Numbered from the stretch's first letter, positions 45,935-55,150 are shown. The stretch: 64,000 nt of DNA from Butyrivibrio sp. AE3004 (GCF_000703165.1 NZ_JNLQ01000002.1:124001-188000), one strand, 5' to 3'. Translations and numbers: made by a program. Notes: generated by a model not told the origin, from the sequence alone.

Positions 45935-46021
45935 ATGGCAATATTTCAAATCGGACTCATATAGTAGACTGCATCATAGGTGCTGTTGTTGGTTACAAAC
46001 TGAACCGGAAGAGGTGAAGCT

Positions 46022-46216
46022 ATGGGATTGTTTGATGTTGATGAAGAAAAACTGAAAGCTTTATATCACAGAGCTTGGCTGGAATGTGACCGGGGATTTG
46101 TGAAATCCAGGAAATACCCATATCTGGATAAAGCTCTTATCCAGTTCGCCCGGGAGAATAACTGTACCTATGACGAAGCATATATTCTGGCTAAGACCGG
46201 CAAGAGAATGTTCTGA
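46022..46216 (+). CDS. Small unknown protein upstream of the J-domain gene
   Basis: The 64-residue protein (FDVDEEKLKALYHRAWLECD, then FARENNCTYDEAYILAKTG) is soluble and helical. AGAGG lies before the start. It overlaps the next gene by one base (TGATG). Unknown function. Confidence 0.78.
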   Translation: MGLFDVDEEKLKALYHRAWLECDRGFVKSRKYPYLDKALIQFARENNCTYDEAYILAKTGKRMF

Positions 46217-47307
46217 TGGCAAGAAAAATGAAATCTGCAGAAATAATTCCGGTAGTAAGTGAATACGACAAGCTTGTGGAAGAGATTCTTGAGCTGGAAC
46301 TTAAGCTCGCGGCTCTTGCAGAAGAGATTGACGATCTTGAAAACCATGTTTGCGTTGAACTAAGGGCAGAGTACGACCAGAAAGTGGGCAATCTTGAGTA
46401 TCAGGCGCAAGCCTATAGATTGGAGATAGCCAGGCTCAAACGAGCGATTGAGCTCTTGCAGGCAGCTATCAATCGACAGGAAGCTGCCAAATATGAGGAT
46501 GTCCAAAAGCGGATTGAAGAAGAGTACAAGGAATACGAAGAAGATCTTCACAAAAAAGCTGAGGACATGAAGCGGGACAGCGAGTATGCAAAGCGTCGTG
46601 CCAAGAAAGATCAGGAAAACGAGGAAAAAGCCGAAGAAGAGCGTAGGGCTGGAAGGGATTCCTCAAAGAAAAAGGGCAAAAAGTCTGATAAAAATGAATC
46701 CGAAGAGGGTAAAGCTAAAGAGGAAGAGCCCCCAAAGGAAGACTCAGAGGAAAAAAGCAATGATTCCAGTACTGATGGAGACAGGGCTGAATCAGAAGGA
46801 TTAGGGGCTGAAAGAGTAAATGAGACTCCAAAGCAGGAGCTGAAGCGCCTATACAGATATATTGTTAAAAAGCTCCATCCCGATGCTAACCCGGATGCTA
46901 CTGAGAAGGAGATGGAACTGCTTCGGAAAGCACAGAAGGCATATTCTGAAGGTGACCTTGAGACTCTCCGTGAAATAGCAGACCAGTTGGATGATACAGA
47001 ACTGACTGAGAAATACAGCGACACACCGGAAGATCTTATCAAGCTCCGTGAGCTCCGTGCAAAACTCGCTGAGAAAGTTGAAGTCCTCATGGAGCATATA
47101 GAGGAAATAAAGAACAGCTTCCCTTATAACGAAAAGGACTTCCTCGCCGATGAGGAGGCTGTCGCCAAGAGGCAGGATGAAATAGCTGAGTTTAACAGGG
47201 TTTGTGCTGATAAGATCATAGAATTACAGAAAAAGATTCTGGAACTTAGTGAAATAGCGGAAAAGAATCAGAAAGAAGCAGAGAAACGTAAGAGAAAGAA
47301 GTCATAG
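46216..47307 (+). CDS. Coiled-coil J-domain protein
   Basis: The 363-residue protein has an N-terminal coiled coil (residues about 15-140), a Lys/Glu/Ser-rich linker, then a J-domain-like segment with HPD: RLYRYIVKKLHPDANPD near residues 210-227. It ends in another coiled coil. J domains stimulate Hsp70; this one has an unusual leader. It sits upstream of the HIRAN gene by 10 bases and could act with it. No signal peptide. Confidence 0.85.
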   Translation: MARKMKSAEIIPVVSEYDKLVEEILELELKLAALAEEIDDLENHVCVELRAEYDQKVGNLEYQAQAYRLEIARLKRAIELLQAAINRQEAAKYEDVQKRIEEEYKEYEEDLHKKAEDMKRDSEYAKRRAKKDQENEEKAEEERRAGRDSSKKKGKKSDKNESEEGKAKEEEPPKEDSEEKSNDSSTDGDRAESEGLGAERVNETPKQELKRLYRYIVKKLHPDANPDATEKEMELLRKAQKAYSEGDLETLREIADQLDDTELTEKYSDTPEDLIKLRELRAKLAEKVEVLMEHIEEIKNSFPYNEKDFLADEEAVAKRQDEIAEFNRVCADKIIELQKKILELSEIAEKNQKEAEKRKRKKS

Positions 47308-47317
47308 GAGAGCAGCC

Positions 47318-47737
47318 ATGGCAGATAATGAACTTACAAATATCCAGAATGATGCTTTAACGTCCAGTATTCTTAGTAAACATGGTATTGATACGCAGCT
47401 ACCGTTTTCAAGAGATATTTTTTTGATGAACACCATGATAAATGGAGCTATGCATGTTAAGACCATTTATAAGCTTGCCAAGGCACTTAAGGAAGGTGAT
47501 AAGGTTACGCTCCGGCTAGAACCAAAGAATAAATATGATGAGAAAGCTATTTTAGTTCTGGACCCGAAGGGTAAGAAGCTGGGATATATACCGCGCCGTA
47601 AAAATGAGGTGCTCTATCACCTTATGGATGCCGGGAAGGAGCTCTTTGGAATTGTTAAGGGCGGCGATATAGGTGACGATCTGGATGAGGACGACTCCTG
47701 GATAGAGATTTACATTGATGTTTATATGCGTGATTGA
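47318..47737 (+). CDS. HIRAN-domain protein
   Basis: Most of this 139-residue protein is a HIRAN domain: GDKVTLRLEPKNKYDEKAIL, then KLGYIPRRKNEVLYHLMDAG. HIRAN domains bind DNA 3' ends at stalled forks or damage sites when fused to helicases; standalone copies are common in bacteria. It ends 8 bases before the cassette 2 operators. Confidence 0.88.
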   Translation: MADNELTNIQNDALTSSILSKHGIDTQLPFSRDIFLMNTMINGAMHVKTIYKLAKALKEGDKVTLRLEPKNKYDEKAILVLDPKGKKLGYIPRRKNEVLYHLMDAGKELFGIVKGGDIGDDLDEDDSWIEIYIDVYMRD

Positions 47738-47744
47738 CTGTTGG

Positions 47745-47818
47745 GGTTACGAAAAGAAACCGCTTGGTTGCGATTCGTAACCTTTTATATTGCGCAGAAA
47801 TCCTTTGCCGAATATAAT
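47745..47818 (+). promoter_or_regulatory. Cassette 2 promoter with two tandem operators
   Basis: Operators GGTTACGAAAAGAAACC (47745-47761) and GGTTGCGATTCGTAACC (47766-47782) are centred 21 bp apart, followed by -35 TTGCGC (47790-47795), a 17-base spacer and -10 TATAAT (47813-47818). All distances match those at 28473-28546, although much of the spacer sequence differs. Confidence 0.85.
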
Positions 47819-47857
47819 CAGCTTAATCAGAGTCGACACTGATAGGAGCAGAGATTT

Positions 47858-48337
47858 ATGGATGGAACAGATAAGAAAATCTTGGACATGATCAAAGGTA
47901 ATGCCCGTATGAGCTACCAGGAAATTGGCAATGAACTTGGGATATCACGTGTGGCAGCCAAGAAGCGGATTGATAAGCTTGAGGCAGCAGGCATTATCCG
48001 TGGCTATAACACCTATATCAAGCGTGATGATGAGATCACCATGCTGATGGATATAGTTACCACGGATGAGAGTTTTGAAAAGGTTCTGAAGTATGTCGCT
48101 ACACGTACAGCCTATGTCCGTCAGATTTTTACTACGCATAAAGAAAATCATATCCATATGGTTGCAGTATCTGATTCGCCCAAAAATCTTAAGTATTTGG
48201 CCAAGATGATAGACAAGGATTGTGAAGGCGATCTCAAGGAGTTCCATGTTCGCCAGGTCCAGGATGTCATCAAGGATGTCTATGGAGGAATCAAATATGA
48301 ACCAGGATCAGAGTCGGACACTAACACAGATAATTGA
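47858..48337 (+). CDS. Lrp/AsnC-like transcriptional regulator, cassette 2
   Basis: This 159-residue paralogue of the protein at 28587 has the same length and nearly the same HTH (KILDMIKGNARMSYQEIGNE). The C-terminal domain keeps the RDDEITML, YVRQIFTT and VIKDVYGGI blocks but varies between them. AGGAG precedes it. It overlaps the alpha-CTD-like gene by the same 41 bases as in cassette 1. Confidence 0.92.
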   Translation: MDGTDKKILDMIKGNARMSYQEIGNELGISRVAAKKRIDKLEAAGIIRGYNTYIKRDDEITMLMDIVTTDESFEKVLKYVATRTAYVRQIFTTHKENHIHMVAVSDSPKNLKYLAKMIDKDCEGDLKEFHVRQVQDVIKDVYGGIKYEPGSESDTNTDN

Positions 48338-48674
48338 AACCCTTGCAGGATACAGGGTTCACGAGAAAAAAGGAGGAAAGTTCTACTTCAATTTTTACCT
48401 TAACCAGAAAATGAGCGATACGCCAATCGAGGCACTTGACCTGAATGTCAGGGCATACAATTCCCTGAAAAGAGCTGGTTATTCCAACATAGGACAGCTT
48501 GCGGAGGCAATTGCCGGTGGAGTTGAAATTGGTAAGATCAAGAACTGCGGTTCAAAAAGCTGCAGGGAAATAATGGAAAAACTCTTTTTATACCAGTTCA
48601 ATGCACTCCCACAGGAGAAAAGAGAAGGCTATGTTAGGGAAGTGATGATACTGAATGCCAGGAAACACGGCTGA
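48297..48674 (+). CDS. Free-standing RNA polymerase alpha-CTD-like protein, cassette 2
   Basis: A 125-residue paralogue of the protein at 29026: LDLNVRAYNSLKRAGYSNIG, then KIKNCGSKSCREIMEKLFLY. The conserved VHEKKGGKFYF block upstream of the helix-hairpin-helix is shared with cassette 1. ATG 48297 sits behind GGAGGAA inside the end of the regulator gene. Confidence 0.88.
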   Translation: MNQDQSRTLTQIIETLAGYRVHEKKGGKFYFNFYLNQKMSDTPIEALDLNVRAYNSLKRAGYSNIGQLAEAIAGGVEIGKIKNCGSKSCREIMEKLFLYQFNALPQEKREGYVREVMILNARKHG

Positions 48675-48892
48675 TGGAAATGGGCAAACTGATGTGCGAT
48701 ATTACAGGGAGATTTATTGGATAGGTAATGTGGCACAATAGAATCATCAGATAGGAGCAGACAACATTGAACCGCAGTTTTAGCAATTTACAGATGCCTT
48801 ATCTGCAGAAGCGAATATATATCTTGGCAATATCCAGAGTTATAGTTAAAACAGGATAGAAGCCTTTTACCTGGGAAATGGAGGTAATCATC
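48675..48892 (+). promoter_or_regulatory. Leader region of the secreted-protein gene, cassette 2
   Basis: No gene lies in these 218 bases. The segment shares ATCATCAGA, TTTTAGCAA and the ACAGGA...CCTG...AAATGGAGGT blocks with the cassette 1 leader, although the rest differs. CAGG/CCTG can pair just before the ribosome binding site. Confidence 0.45.
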
Positions 48893-49462
48893 ATGAAGAG
48901 AATAATAAAAACTTTTATCATACTTACAGTAGCTGCTTCTTTTTTATTTTCTAATCCGGTCACAATAGAGTCAAAAGCAGCAAACAAATGCAGTGTGAGC
49001 GGCTGTAAACACGATGCTGATAAGGGCTGTTCATACTGTTTTGCACATAGATGTCATCATGCATCCTGCACGAATAAGAGAATGAATGACTATTCATACT
49101 GCAGCGCTCATAAATGCGCTGTGAGCAGCTGCTACATGGATGTAGATGGGACAAGCAAATATTGTAAGGATCACAAACAGTCCTATTCAAGCGGAAGTAG
49201 CAAGACGAAGAAATCATCAAGTTCTGGAACAAAGAAGAGTACTTCCACGTATTCAGGGAACAAGTCCACCACGAAAAAGAGTAGTTCCAAGAGCTATAAG
49301 TCTTCCAAGAAGACCTATGACTCCTACGATGTTCACAATTACAAGTCAGCGCAGGATTTTGCTGATGACAAGTATGAAGAGTTTTACGATTACGAAGATG
49401 ACTACGATGATGAAGATGAAGCTTATGATGCAGCTGAGGATTACTGGAACGACAATTATTGA
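48893..49462 (+). CDS. Secreted Cys/His-repeat protein with acidic Asp/Tyr tail, cassette 2
   Basis: A 189-residue paralogue of the protein at 29950. The signal peptide is MKRIIKTFIILTVAASFLFS with a likely SKA cleavage. Three C-x(4)-C-...-(Y)C-x2-H repeats follow (CSVSGC...YCFAH; CHHASC...YCSAH; CAVSSC...YCKDH). The linker is Ser/Lys/Thr-rich. The last 50 residues are almost identical to cassette 1, whereas the repeats differ strongly. ATG 48893 is preceded by GGAGG. Confidence 0.88.
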   Translation: MKRIIKTFIILTVAASFLFSNPVTIESKAANKCSVSGCKHDADKGCSYCFAHRCHHASCTNKRMNDYSYCSAHKCAVSSCYMDVDGTSKYCKDHKQSYSSGSSKTKKSSSSGTKKSTSTYSGNKSTTKKSSSKSYKSSKKTYDSYDVHNYKSAQDFADDKYEEFYDYEDDYDDEDEAYDAAEDYWNDNY

Positions 49463-49490
49463 TGGGATTTGTGAAAGGAGGACGTGAACT

Positions 49491-49742
49491 ATGACAGGAC
49501 CTTTTGATAGATTATTTGGAAATACACCTTTTGATTTAAACCATGATGGAAAGATTGATGCCAGCGAGACAGCATTTATCAACAGCACCATTTTTTCCGA
49601 AGACGAAAATACTGAAGTAGATGAGGAAGAAGAGCTTCTGGATGAGCTGGAGTTTATGGATGCTGATGAGCGCCGGGAAGCACTTGAAGATGCCGGATAT
49701 GATGTTGATGATTTCGATGGTGGCTTTGGAGATGATTTTTGA
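49491..49742 (+). CDS. Small acidic EF-hand-like protein, cassette 2
   Basis: An 83-residue protein with EF-hand loop DLNHDGKIDASE near residues 13-24 and the tail DELEFMDADERREALEDAGY then FDGGFGDDF. It lacks about 20 residues found in the cassette 1 copy. AAAGGAGG precedes ATG 49491. Calcium binding is likely. Confidence 0.85.
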   Translation: MTGPFDRLFGNTPFDLNHDGKIDASETAFINSTIFSEDENTEVDEEEELLDELEFMDADERREALEDAGYDVDDFDGGFGDDF

Positions 49743-49750
49743 GGGTGACT

Positions 49751-50392
49751 ATGGATATCAGATTATATAATACTAAGGATCTTCCGTATCATTTTGTACT
49801 CTTTTATAATCTGCCTAATGACCGAGTTAAGGCATTCAAGCAGACGCTACAGGGACAGGAAGAAGATAATGCTCTTTTGACATATTGCTATTTGGACAAT
49901 CAGTGTGGTCTCAGTTACCATGCAGTTTGTTGGGCTACTGTGTCAGAAGATGGAAATATTGAATACAAGAATAAAAGAGAGATGACAGCTGCACTGATCA
50001 TACGTGAAGGTGGCCTGGAATGTGATGCGGCAGTATTTGATGAAAAGGATATGCCGTCATTTGCCGACTTTGCAGATAAAATCAAAGAATCCTATGGCTA
50101 TTTAGAAGATAGGACAGCTGTTAGCGAAGATATTTTATTTGATGAGTTCAGACATCCGGCATATCCCAATGATGTTATTGCTGTGTTTATCGCACCTGAC
50201 CAAAAGGTTGAAAAGATGTGGGTTACTGAGCAGAGTAGGTCTGAAGATGGTGGCATAATAGCAAAGCTTTTAAATGAACCCTATAATAATCTTATGGGAG
50301 TTCATGAAGGTGATCTGGTTAAGATATTGCCCTATGATATTGGTGATGGTAAACAAACTCCAGTGGCGGTTTTGGACTGGATGCGTGAATAA
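49751..50392 (+). CDS. Unknown protein with DUF2314-like C-terminal segment
   Basis: The 213-residue soluble protein ends with MWVTEQSRSEDGGIIAKLLN, then GVHEGDLVKILPYD, which resembles DUF2314. The N-terminal 120 residues are unassigned. GAGGGTGA (49741-49748) lies just before ATG 49751; TTG 49739 or GTG 49745 are alternatives. It follows cassette 2 by only 8 bases and may be co-transcribed with it. Confidence 0.75.
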   Translation: MDIRLYNTKDLPYHFVLFYNLPNDRVKAFKQTLQGQEEDNALLTYCYLDNQCGLSYHAVCWATVSEDGNIEYKNKREMTAALIIREGGLECDAAVFDEKDMPSFADFADKIKESYGYLEDRTAVSEDILFDEFRHPAYPNDVIAVFIAPDQKVEKMWVTEQSRSEDGGIIAKLLNEPYNNLMGVHEGDLVKILPYDIGDGKQTPVAVLDWMRE

Positions 50393-50404
50393 TGTGATTT
50401 TTGA

Positions 50405-50445
50405 TTGAGCTGGGAAGTGTTTTGATAGGCATCCCGGCTCAATTT
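50405..50445 (+). terminator. Rho-independent terminator
   Basis: TTGAGCTGGGA (50405-50415) pairs with TCCCGGCTCAA (50432-50442), one wobble, then TTT. It closes cassette 2 and the gene after it. Confidence 0.85.
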
Positions 50446-50511
50446 GCATATAAGAAATATGTCCGTGTGGTTTATAATATTGTTATGTGATTTTACGGAG
50501 GAGAAGGTCCT

Positions 50512-50850
50512 ATGGTTGGCGGATACAAAGTGGTAACTTTATGTGGAAGTACGCGCTTTAAGAATGAATTCATGGAAGCTCAGAAGAGGCTGACTCTGCA
50601 GGGATGCATTGTGATAAGCGTAGGATTGTTTGGGCATTCAGGTGATCAGGAAGTCTGGGAAAACATGGACGAAGGAACCTTGACTAAGACCAAGGAAATG
50701 TTGGATGACATGCATAAACGTAAGATCGATATGGCGGACTCAATATATGTTATAAATGTCGGCGGGTACATCGGCAGCAGCACTCGGTCTGAGATAGAGT
50801 ATGCTTTGGCACACGGAAAAGATGTTGAGTATTTGGAGCCGTTAGATTAA
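50512..50850 (+). CDS. Nucleoside 2-deoxyribosyltransferase-like protein
   Basis: The 112-residue protein has the family start VVTLCGSTRFKNEFMEAQKR and the later MADSIYVINVGGYIGSSTRS, which matches the substrate-binding and catalytic-Glu region (SEIEYALAHGK). It belongs to the 2-deoxyribosyltransferase/DUF4406 superfamily. GGAGGAGAA precedes the start. A TATAAT is present about 40 bases upstream. Confidence 0.85.
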   Translation: MVGGYKVVTLCGSTRFKNEFMEAQKRLTLQGCIVISVGLFGHSGDQEVWENMDEGTLTKTKEMLDDMHKRKIDMADSIYVINVGGYIGSSTRSEIEYALAHGKDVEYLEPLD

Positions 50851-51006
50851 GTGCCGATGAGCACATTATCTAAAAGGGTATTCCGTTTGGATATCTTGGA
50901 AATAAGAATATAAATATAATTTTCAATAAAATAGTAAAAGACTTGATTTCATATGTGTTGTAAATAGTTTTGGCACAGAGAAGAGAACCATTAAGGTGTT
51001 AATAGT

Positions 51007-51672
51007 ATGGAAAGTAGTACAATCTTCAAAGATGGCGGAGAGTATGAATTTGTTCCTAAGTATCCCAAGTATGTATATGGAAATGCTTTTAAGAATACAG
51101 AGAACTATGAACGGTGGGTGATTTTTGCATGTTTAATGCAGGCGAGTTCATTTGTGAAGAACTATCTATCTAGAAGACAAGAAGGAAAATGTTTATATTG
51201 TGGACGCGCTTTATATGAAAATGATTATTACAATATTGTTCATCATCGTAGTTATTTGAATCTTTGCGTTTTACATTCATCAAAGAAATCGTTGATCCGT
51301 GAGAGTAAACCAACATATAAAAAGCCTAATAGAACAATTCCTGTTCCCAACTGCGAGTATTGCAAATGGCATAATGGAGAGGACTTTGAGGAATGTATGC
51401 AAAATCTTGTTATATTGCATGATGATTGTCATACAAAATTACATTTTAATGAACAAAAGTTTACAAATAATAAACCGGTGAAATATGTTAAGAAAGAGAA
51501 GGAAATTATCTCACATAATCCTGAAATGAAGAGAAAAGTCACCAAGAAAATGCTAACAAAAACAAGAATTTGTAAAAGGTGCGGTGAGCAAATGGTACTA
51601 CGAACAGGGAAATTTGGACAATTCTTTGGATGCTCAGCATTTCCTGAATGCGAATATACAGAAATGATCTGA
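51007..51672 (+). CDS. HNH-like protein with topoisomerase-type zinc finger
   Basis: In this 221-residue protein, residues 60-145 resemble an HNH domain: CLYCGRALY, VHHRSYLNLC, then NLVILHDDCHTKLHF. The C-terminal 40 residues are a topoisomerase C4 zinc finger (CKRCGEQMVLRTGKFGQFFG, then CSAFPECEYT). A second Cys pair (CEYCKW) lies between them. It may be a nuclease targeted to single-stranded or damaged DNA. AAGGTG precedes the start. Confidence 0.8.
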   Translation: MESSTIFKDGGEYEFVPKYPKYVYGNAFKNTENYERWVIFACLMQASSFVKNYLSRRQEGKCLYCGRALYENDYYNIVHHRSYLNLCVLHSSKKSLIRESKPTYKKPNRTIPVPNCEYCKWHNGEDFEECMQNLVILHDDCHTKLHFNEQKFTNNKPVKYVKKEKEIISHNPEMKRKVTKKMLTKTRICKRCGEQMVLRTGKFGQFFGCSAFPECEYTEMI

Positions 51673-51819
51673 TGTTTTCGGTAAAAAAAGTGGAGATGGA
51701 TAAACACTATTATTGAAAGTCTGTGAAGGAATAATAAATGTTTACCCTATTTGAGTATAGAGGATTTTCAAATAGTGACTAACTGTAATTATATAATTTG
51801 TTTAATGGGGATGAATAAT

Positions 51820-52290
51820 ATGGCATGGGGATATGAGAATTCATTTACAATTGAGCATATAGATGGTCTTAAAAGAAAGATTTCATGTAAAGACTGTAAG
51901 TACTATATGTCCGATGATAAATCATGTAGTAAACGTCCATTATATCTTCCAGAGGATGGATATAATTCATGGCGTGGATGTAAGTTTTTTGAACTTGATG
52001 AGAATGCAACTCATATTGATGAGAAAAAAGCACAGTTGCTTCGGGTGAAGAATTCAAAATCAACAAAGGCGGACAAGCCTGGAAAACTTAAGTCGGCTGT
52101 CATAGGATTCAAGGTTGGAGACAAAATAAGTCATACCAAATTTGGTATAGGCGAGATAGTTTCTAAGAAAAATAACATGGTTACAGTAAAATTTGTTATT
52201 GGTAACGGTAAGCGTAAATCTGTACACACTATGGAGAAAACGCTTGATTTAAGAATATGTGTGAAGAATAGTCTGATTTCAAAAGTATGA
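51820..52290 (+). CDS. Zinc-binding protein with UvrD/PcrA-type Tudor domain
   Basis: About 156 residues. A Cys cluster (CKDCKYYMSDDKSC, then GC) near residue 20 is followed by a basic linker and GFKVGDKISHTKFGIGEIVS, the C-terminal Tudor domain of UvrD/PcrA helicases, which contacts RNA polymerase or other partners. No helicase is present. GGGG at 51807 supports ATG 51820; ATG 51811 is possible. Function unknown. Confidence 0.75.
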   Translation: MAWGYENSFTIEHIDGLKRKISCKDCKYYMSDDKSCSKRPLYLPEDGYNSWRGCKFFELDENATHIDEKKAQLLRVKNSKSTKADKPGKLKSAVIGFKVGDKISHTKFGIGEIVSKKNNMVTVKFVIGNGKRKSVHTMEKTLDLRICVKNSLISKV

Positions 52291-52364
52291 AAATAGGAAG
52301 CATTTTTGTAATGGAATAAGACAAAGCTGAAACTGTAGTTATGTCAAAAGGGCAGGAAGTATCT

Positions 52365-54245
52365 ATGAAAAAGCTGATTACGTTTCTCGTAGTAATGGTT
52401 GCGCTCCTTTTTTCAGGATGTAATCGGGGCGAAGGGCAGGTCATGGATGGTGACGGAATGTTTAACATCCAGCAGTATACGCAGATAACTCAGGAAGAAG
52501 CTAAACAGATGATGGCACAGGATGACGGACATGTGATAGTGGATGTCAGAAGGCAGGATGAGTATGATGAAGGACACGTACCTGGAGCAATCCTGATTCC
52601 TAACGAGAGTATTGAAACTGAACCGCCTGCTGAGCTTCCTGATCCTGACCAAATAATCCTTGTGTATTGCCGTTCAGGGAGAAGGAGTAAAGAGGCAGCT
52701 CAGAAGCTGGCAGACATGGGTTATTCCAATGTCTATGAGTTTGGCGGCATTATCGATTGGACTGGAGATATAGAGACTGGCGAGATAGAGAAGGAAGAAA
52801 CTGAAAAAGTATCTTCAGAAGCTCTTTATGAGAGCTTTCTGCACAATGAGACTACTGTCCGTATAAAAACAGAGAGCGATTTTGGTTATTATTTTAATTT
52901 CGAGAGCGTCAAGGATCAGGACTTAACCCTTGAAGAACTTGTAAATACAATCATTGCAGCATATATTGCTGACAATCCCGATTCTAAGATATGGCTCGAC
53001 AGAATAGAATACTCTTATATAGACTGTGGCAATGATGGAAATAAGGAGCTGGCTCTTATCATCTATACACCCATGAGCATGGAAGGATGGGAGCAGCATC
53101 TTGTTATAAAAGATATTGATGGTACGCTCCAGACAATCTATTCCGATGTGGCATGGTCAAGAAGCTCGATCTTCATGAATGAATATGGCTATATCTTTGG
53201 TGATGGCTCAGGCGGGGCTGCTTATCACGGATACGATAAGAGTTTCATAGATGCTGATGGTAAATGGCATTTTATCTATTCTGATTCATCCACAGCCGGT
53301 ATAGTGCCTGGTGGCTATGGCGGAGATCTGTGGTTTAATGGTGAATCTCACATGGTACCGGAGGGTACACTGCTTGATGGCGAATACTGCTTTTTGCAGT
53401 TTGATTTTAATAATGACCCTGATGATGACTCCGAATATTACTATACTTATGCAAAGCTTGCTGATGAAGATTCAGAAGATGAGTGGGGGAATGGATTCCG
53501 CGGATATTTTTATGCCAAGCTTGTAGATGACGATTCTATCTATGCAGACACACATCCTCTAAAGCAGTTCTTTGATCAGGAAGGACTTCAGATTAATACT
53601 CTGAAAGAGATAGACCAGATGATAGCGGACAAAGAAGCTGCGGAAGGTCTTACAGAGGATATAAAGAACGGGAAAAACATAGAGTGGCAGACTCTTGATT
53701 ACACGTTTGAACCTTATATCGCAACATACAATGCTGATAATTTCCTTGAAAAGAGGGAGTATTTCCCTATCAGTTTCTGGCTTACATCTGAAGATGGCAA
53801 ACAGACAACACTGAATATAGCCGCGGATGGAAGCATAAGTGGAAGCTTCAGTGACTGGCAATATAATGATGCTGATGGCAGCAGTATTACTAATAGAAAT
53901 GAGTTTACAGGAAAGTTTACGGTTGTGGGAAAGCCAGCAGACACGATATATGAGCTGCAGTTATCCGAGTATGCATTGGCCTACGAAGCTGGAACAAGTG
54001 AAACACATGAATACACCAAGGGCTCTGTCTCAACCATAAACTTTATAGAAGTTCCGGGATTTGATAATGGAGGATCGAGATACTATTTGTATTGTCCTGG
54101 AACAATGAAAAGTGGAATCGATGAAAAGGTATTGAATATCCTTCCAGAATACTTTTTGGAAGACAAATTTGATGGCGATGAGCTTACTGCGTATATTCTC
54201 TTTGGCATAGATGGGAATAACTCAGTGTGGAGAATGGGATTTTAA
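52365..54245 (+). CDS. Lipoprotein with rhodanese domain and large unknown C-terminal domain
   Basis: The 626-residue protein has a lipobox (LLFSGC near residue 18). A rhodanese domain follows (VIVDVRRQDEYDEGHVPGAI, then VYCRSGRRSKEA) with the active-site Cys in CRSGRRS near residue 103, so sulfur or oxyanion transfer at the cell surface is likely. The remaining 470 residues, with CGNDGNKELALIIYTP and SDGSGGAAYHGYD-like segments, are common in Clostridial lipoproteins but unassigned. ATG 52365 has AGGAAG upstream. Confidence 0.88.
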   Translation: MKKLITFLVVMVALLFSGCNRGEGQVMDGDGMFNIQQYTQITQEEAKQMMAQDDGHVIVDVRRQDEYDEGHVPGAILIPNESIETEPPAELPDPDQIILVYCRSGRRSKEAAQKLADMGYSNVYEFGGIIDWTGDIETGEIEKEETEKVSSEALYESFLHNETTVRIKTESDFGYYFNFESVKDQDLTLEELVNTIIAAYIADNPDSKIWLDRIEYSYIDCGNDGNKELALIIYTPMSMEGWEQHLVIKDIDGTLQTIYSDVAWSRSSIFMNEYGYIFGDGSGGAAYHGYDKSFIDADGKWHFIYSDSSTAGIVPGGYGGDLWFNGESHMVPEGTLLDGEYCFLQFDFNNDPDDDSEYYYTYAKLADEDSEDEWGNGFRGYFYAKLVDDDSIYADTHPLKQFFDQEGLQINTLKEIDQMIADKEAAEGLTEDIKNGKNIEWQTLDYTFEPYIATYNADNFLEKREYFPISFWLTSEDGKQTTLNIAADGSISGSFSDWQYNDADGSSITNRNEFTGKFTVVGKPADTIYELQLSEYALAYEAGTSETHEYTKGSVSTINFIEVPGFDNGGSRYYLYCPGTMKSGIDEKVLNILPEYFLEDKFDGDELTAYILFGIDGNNSVWRMGF

Positions 54246-54273
54246 AAATAGAGTAAGGGGAGTTGATAACAAA

Positions 54274-55134
54274 ATGAAACAATATACTTTGAAGGTCTAT
54301 CCGCAGGGACAGGCAAGAAAAACATACAGGGTGATAGAGATATCGGGGAATGATACCCTGGACAGATTATGTGAGGTGATCCTTGCAGCTTTTGATTTTA
54401 TCCATGAGCATATGTATGAATTTAGTATGACTGGGAAACTATACTCGGATGACAATTATTCCTGTGATCCGGAATATAAAGGACAGCCATCGACTGATAC
54501 AAAGCTTGATAAGCTGGGACTTCAAAAAGGACAGAAGTTTATCCTGCATTACGATTTTGGAGATGACTGGGTATTTGAGATTCAGGTGCAGGATATCCAT
54601 GATGAAAAGACACGTGTGATTGCTCACGTGACAGAAGAAAAGGGTAGTGTAGAACAGTACCCGGATTATGACGACTGGGAAGATGACGATGATTATGATG
54701 AAGAACCTGATGAAGCCATTGAAGCCAGAAAAGAGAACAAAAAGTATCTGGACATGTTTTTAAAAGACCTGAAGGCTTCAGGGATTTCTGCTAAGACCAT
54801 ACAGAATCATATGGATAACGTTGATTTTTATCTGACGGATTATCTGCCATTTACAGATGAGGAATGCACGGACATGAAAGCTGGAGCAGAGTCCTTTAAT
54901 CTTCGGGATTTTTTTGGATACTATTACATCCACAAGTGTATGTGGTCCACACCTAATAATCTTAAGACTACCGGAGCCAGCATAAAGAAGTTTTACAAGT
55001 GTATGGCAGATCACGGTGAGATAAGCATAGAAAAATATAAGGAACTGTGTACTCTTTTCAAGGAAGAGATGGCAGACTGGCAGGAAGAGTGCCGCAGATT
55101 TAATGACGATGATGATGATTTCTTCCTGTTTTAA
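54274..55134 (+). CDS. pRiA4b ORF-3 family protein with integrase-like helical domain
   Basis: The 286-residue protein has the pRiA4b ORF-3 domain: YRVIEISGNDTLDRLCEVIL, then FILHYDFGDDWVFEIQV, residues 10-115. An acidic stretch (DDWEDDDDYDEEPDE) separates it from a helical C-terminal domain (SGISAKTIQNHMDNVDFYLT) resembling the core-binding domain of tyrosine recombinases, though no catalytic domain follows. AAGGGGAG precedes ATG 54274. Family function is unknown. Confidence 0.88.
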   Translation: MKQYTLKVYPQGQARKTYRVIEISGNDTLDRLCEVILAAFDFIHEHMYEFSMTGKLYSDDNYSCDPEYKGQPSTDTKLDKLGLQKGQKFILHYDFGDDWVFEIQVQDIHDEKTRVIAHVTEEKGSVEQYPDYDDWEDDDDYDEEPDEAIEARKENKKYLDMFLKDLKASGISAKTIQNHMDNVDFYLTDYLPFTDEECTDMKAGAESFNLRDFFGYYYIHKCMWSTPNNLKTTGASIKKFYKCMADHGEISIEKYKELCTLFKEEMADWQEECRRFNDDDDDFFLF

Positions 55135-55150
55135 AAATGGGTTACTTGAT

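Noticed and set aside
46611..47090. Open frame of 159 codons on the - strand, Ser-rich
   Set aside because: It mirrors the Lys/Glu-rich J-domain protein gene on the other strand and lacks a ribosome binding site.
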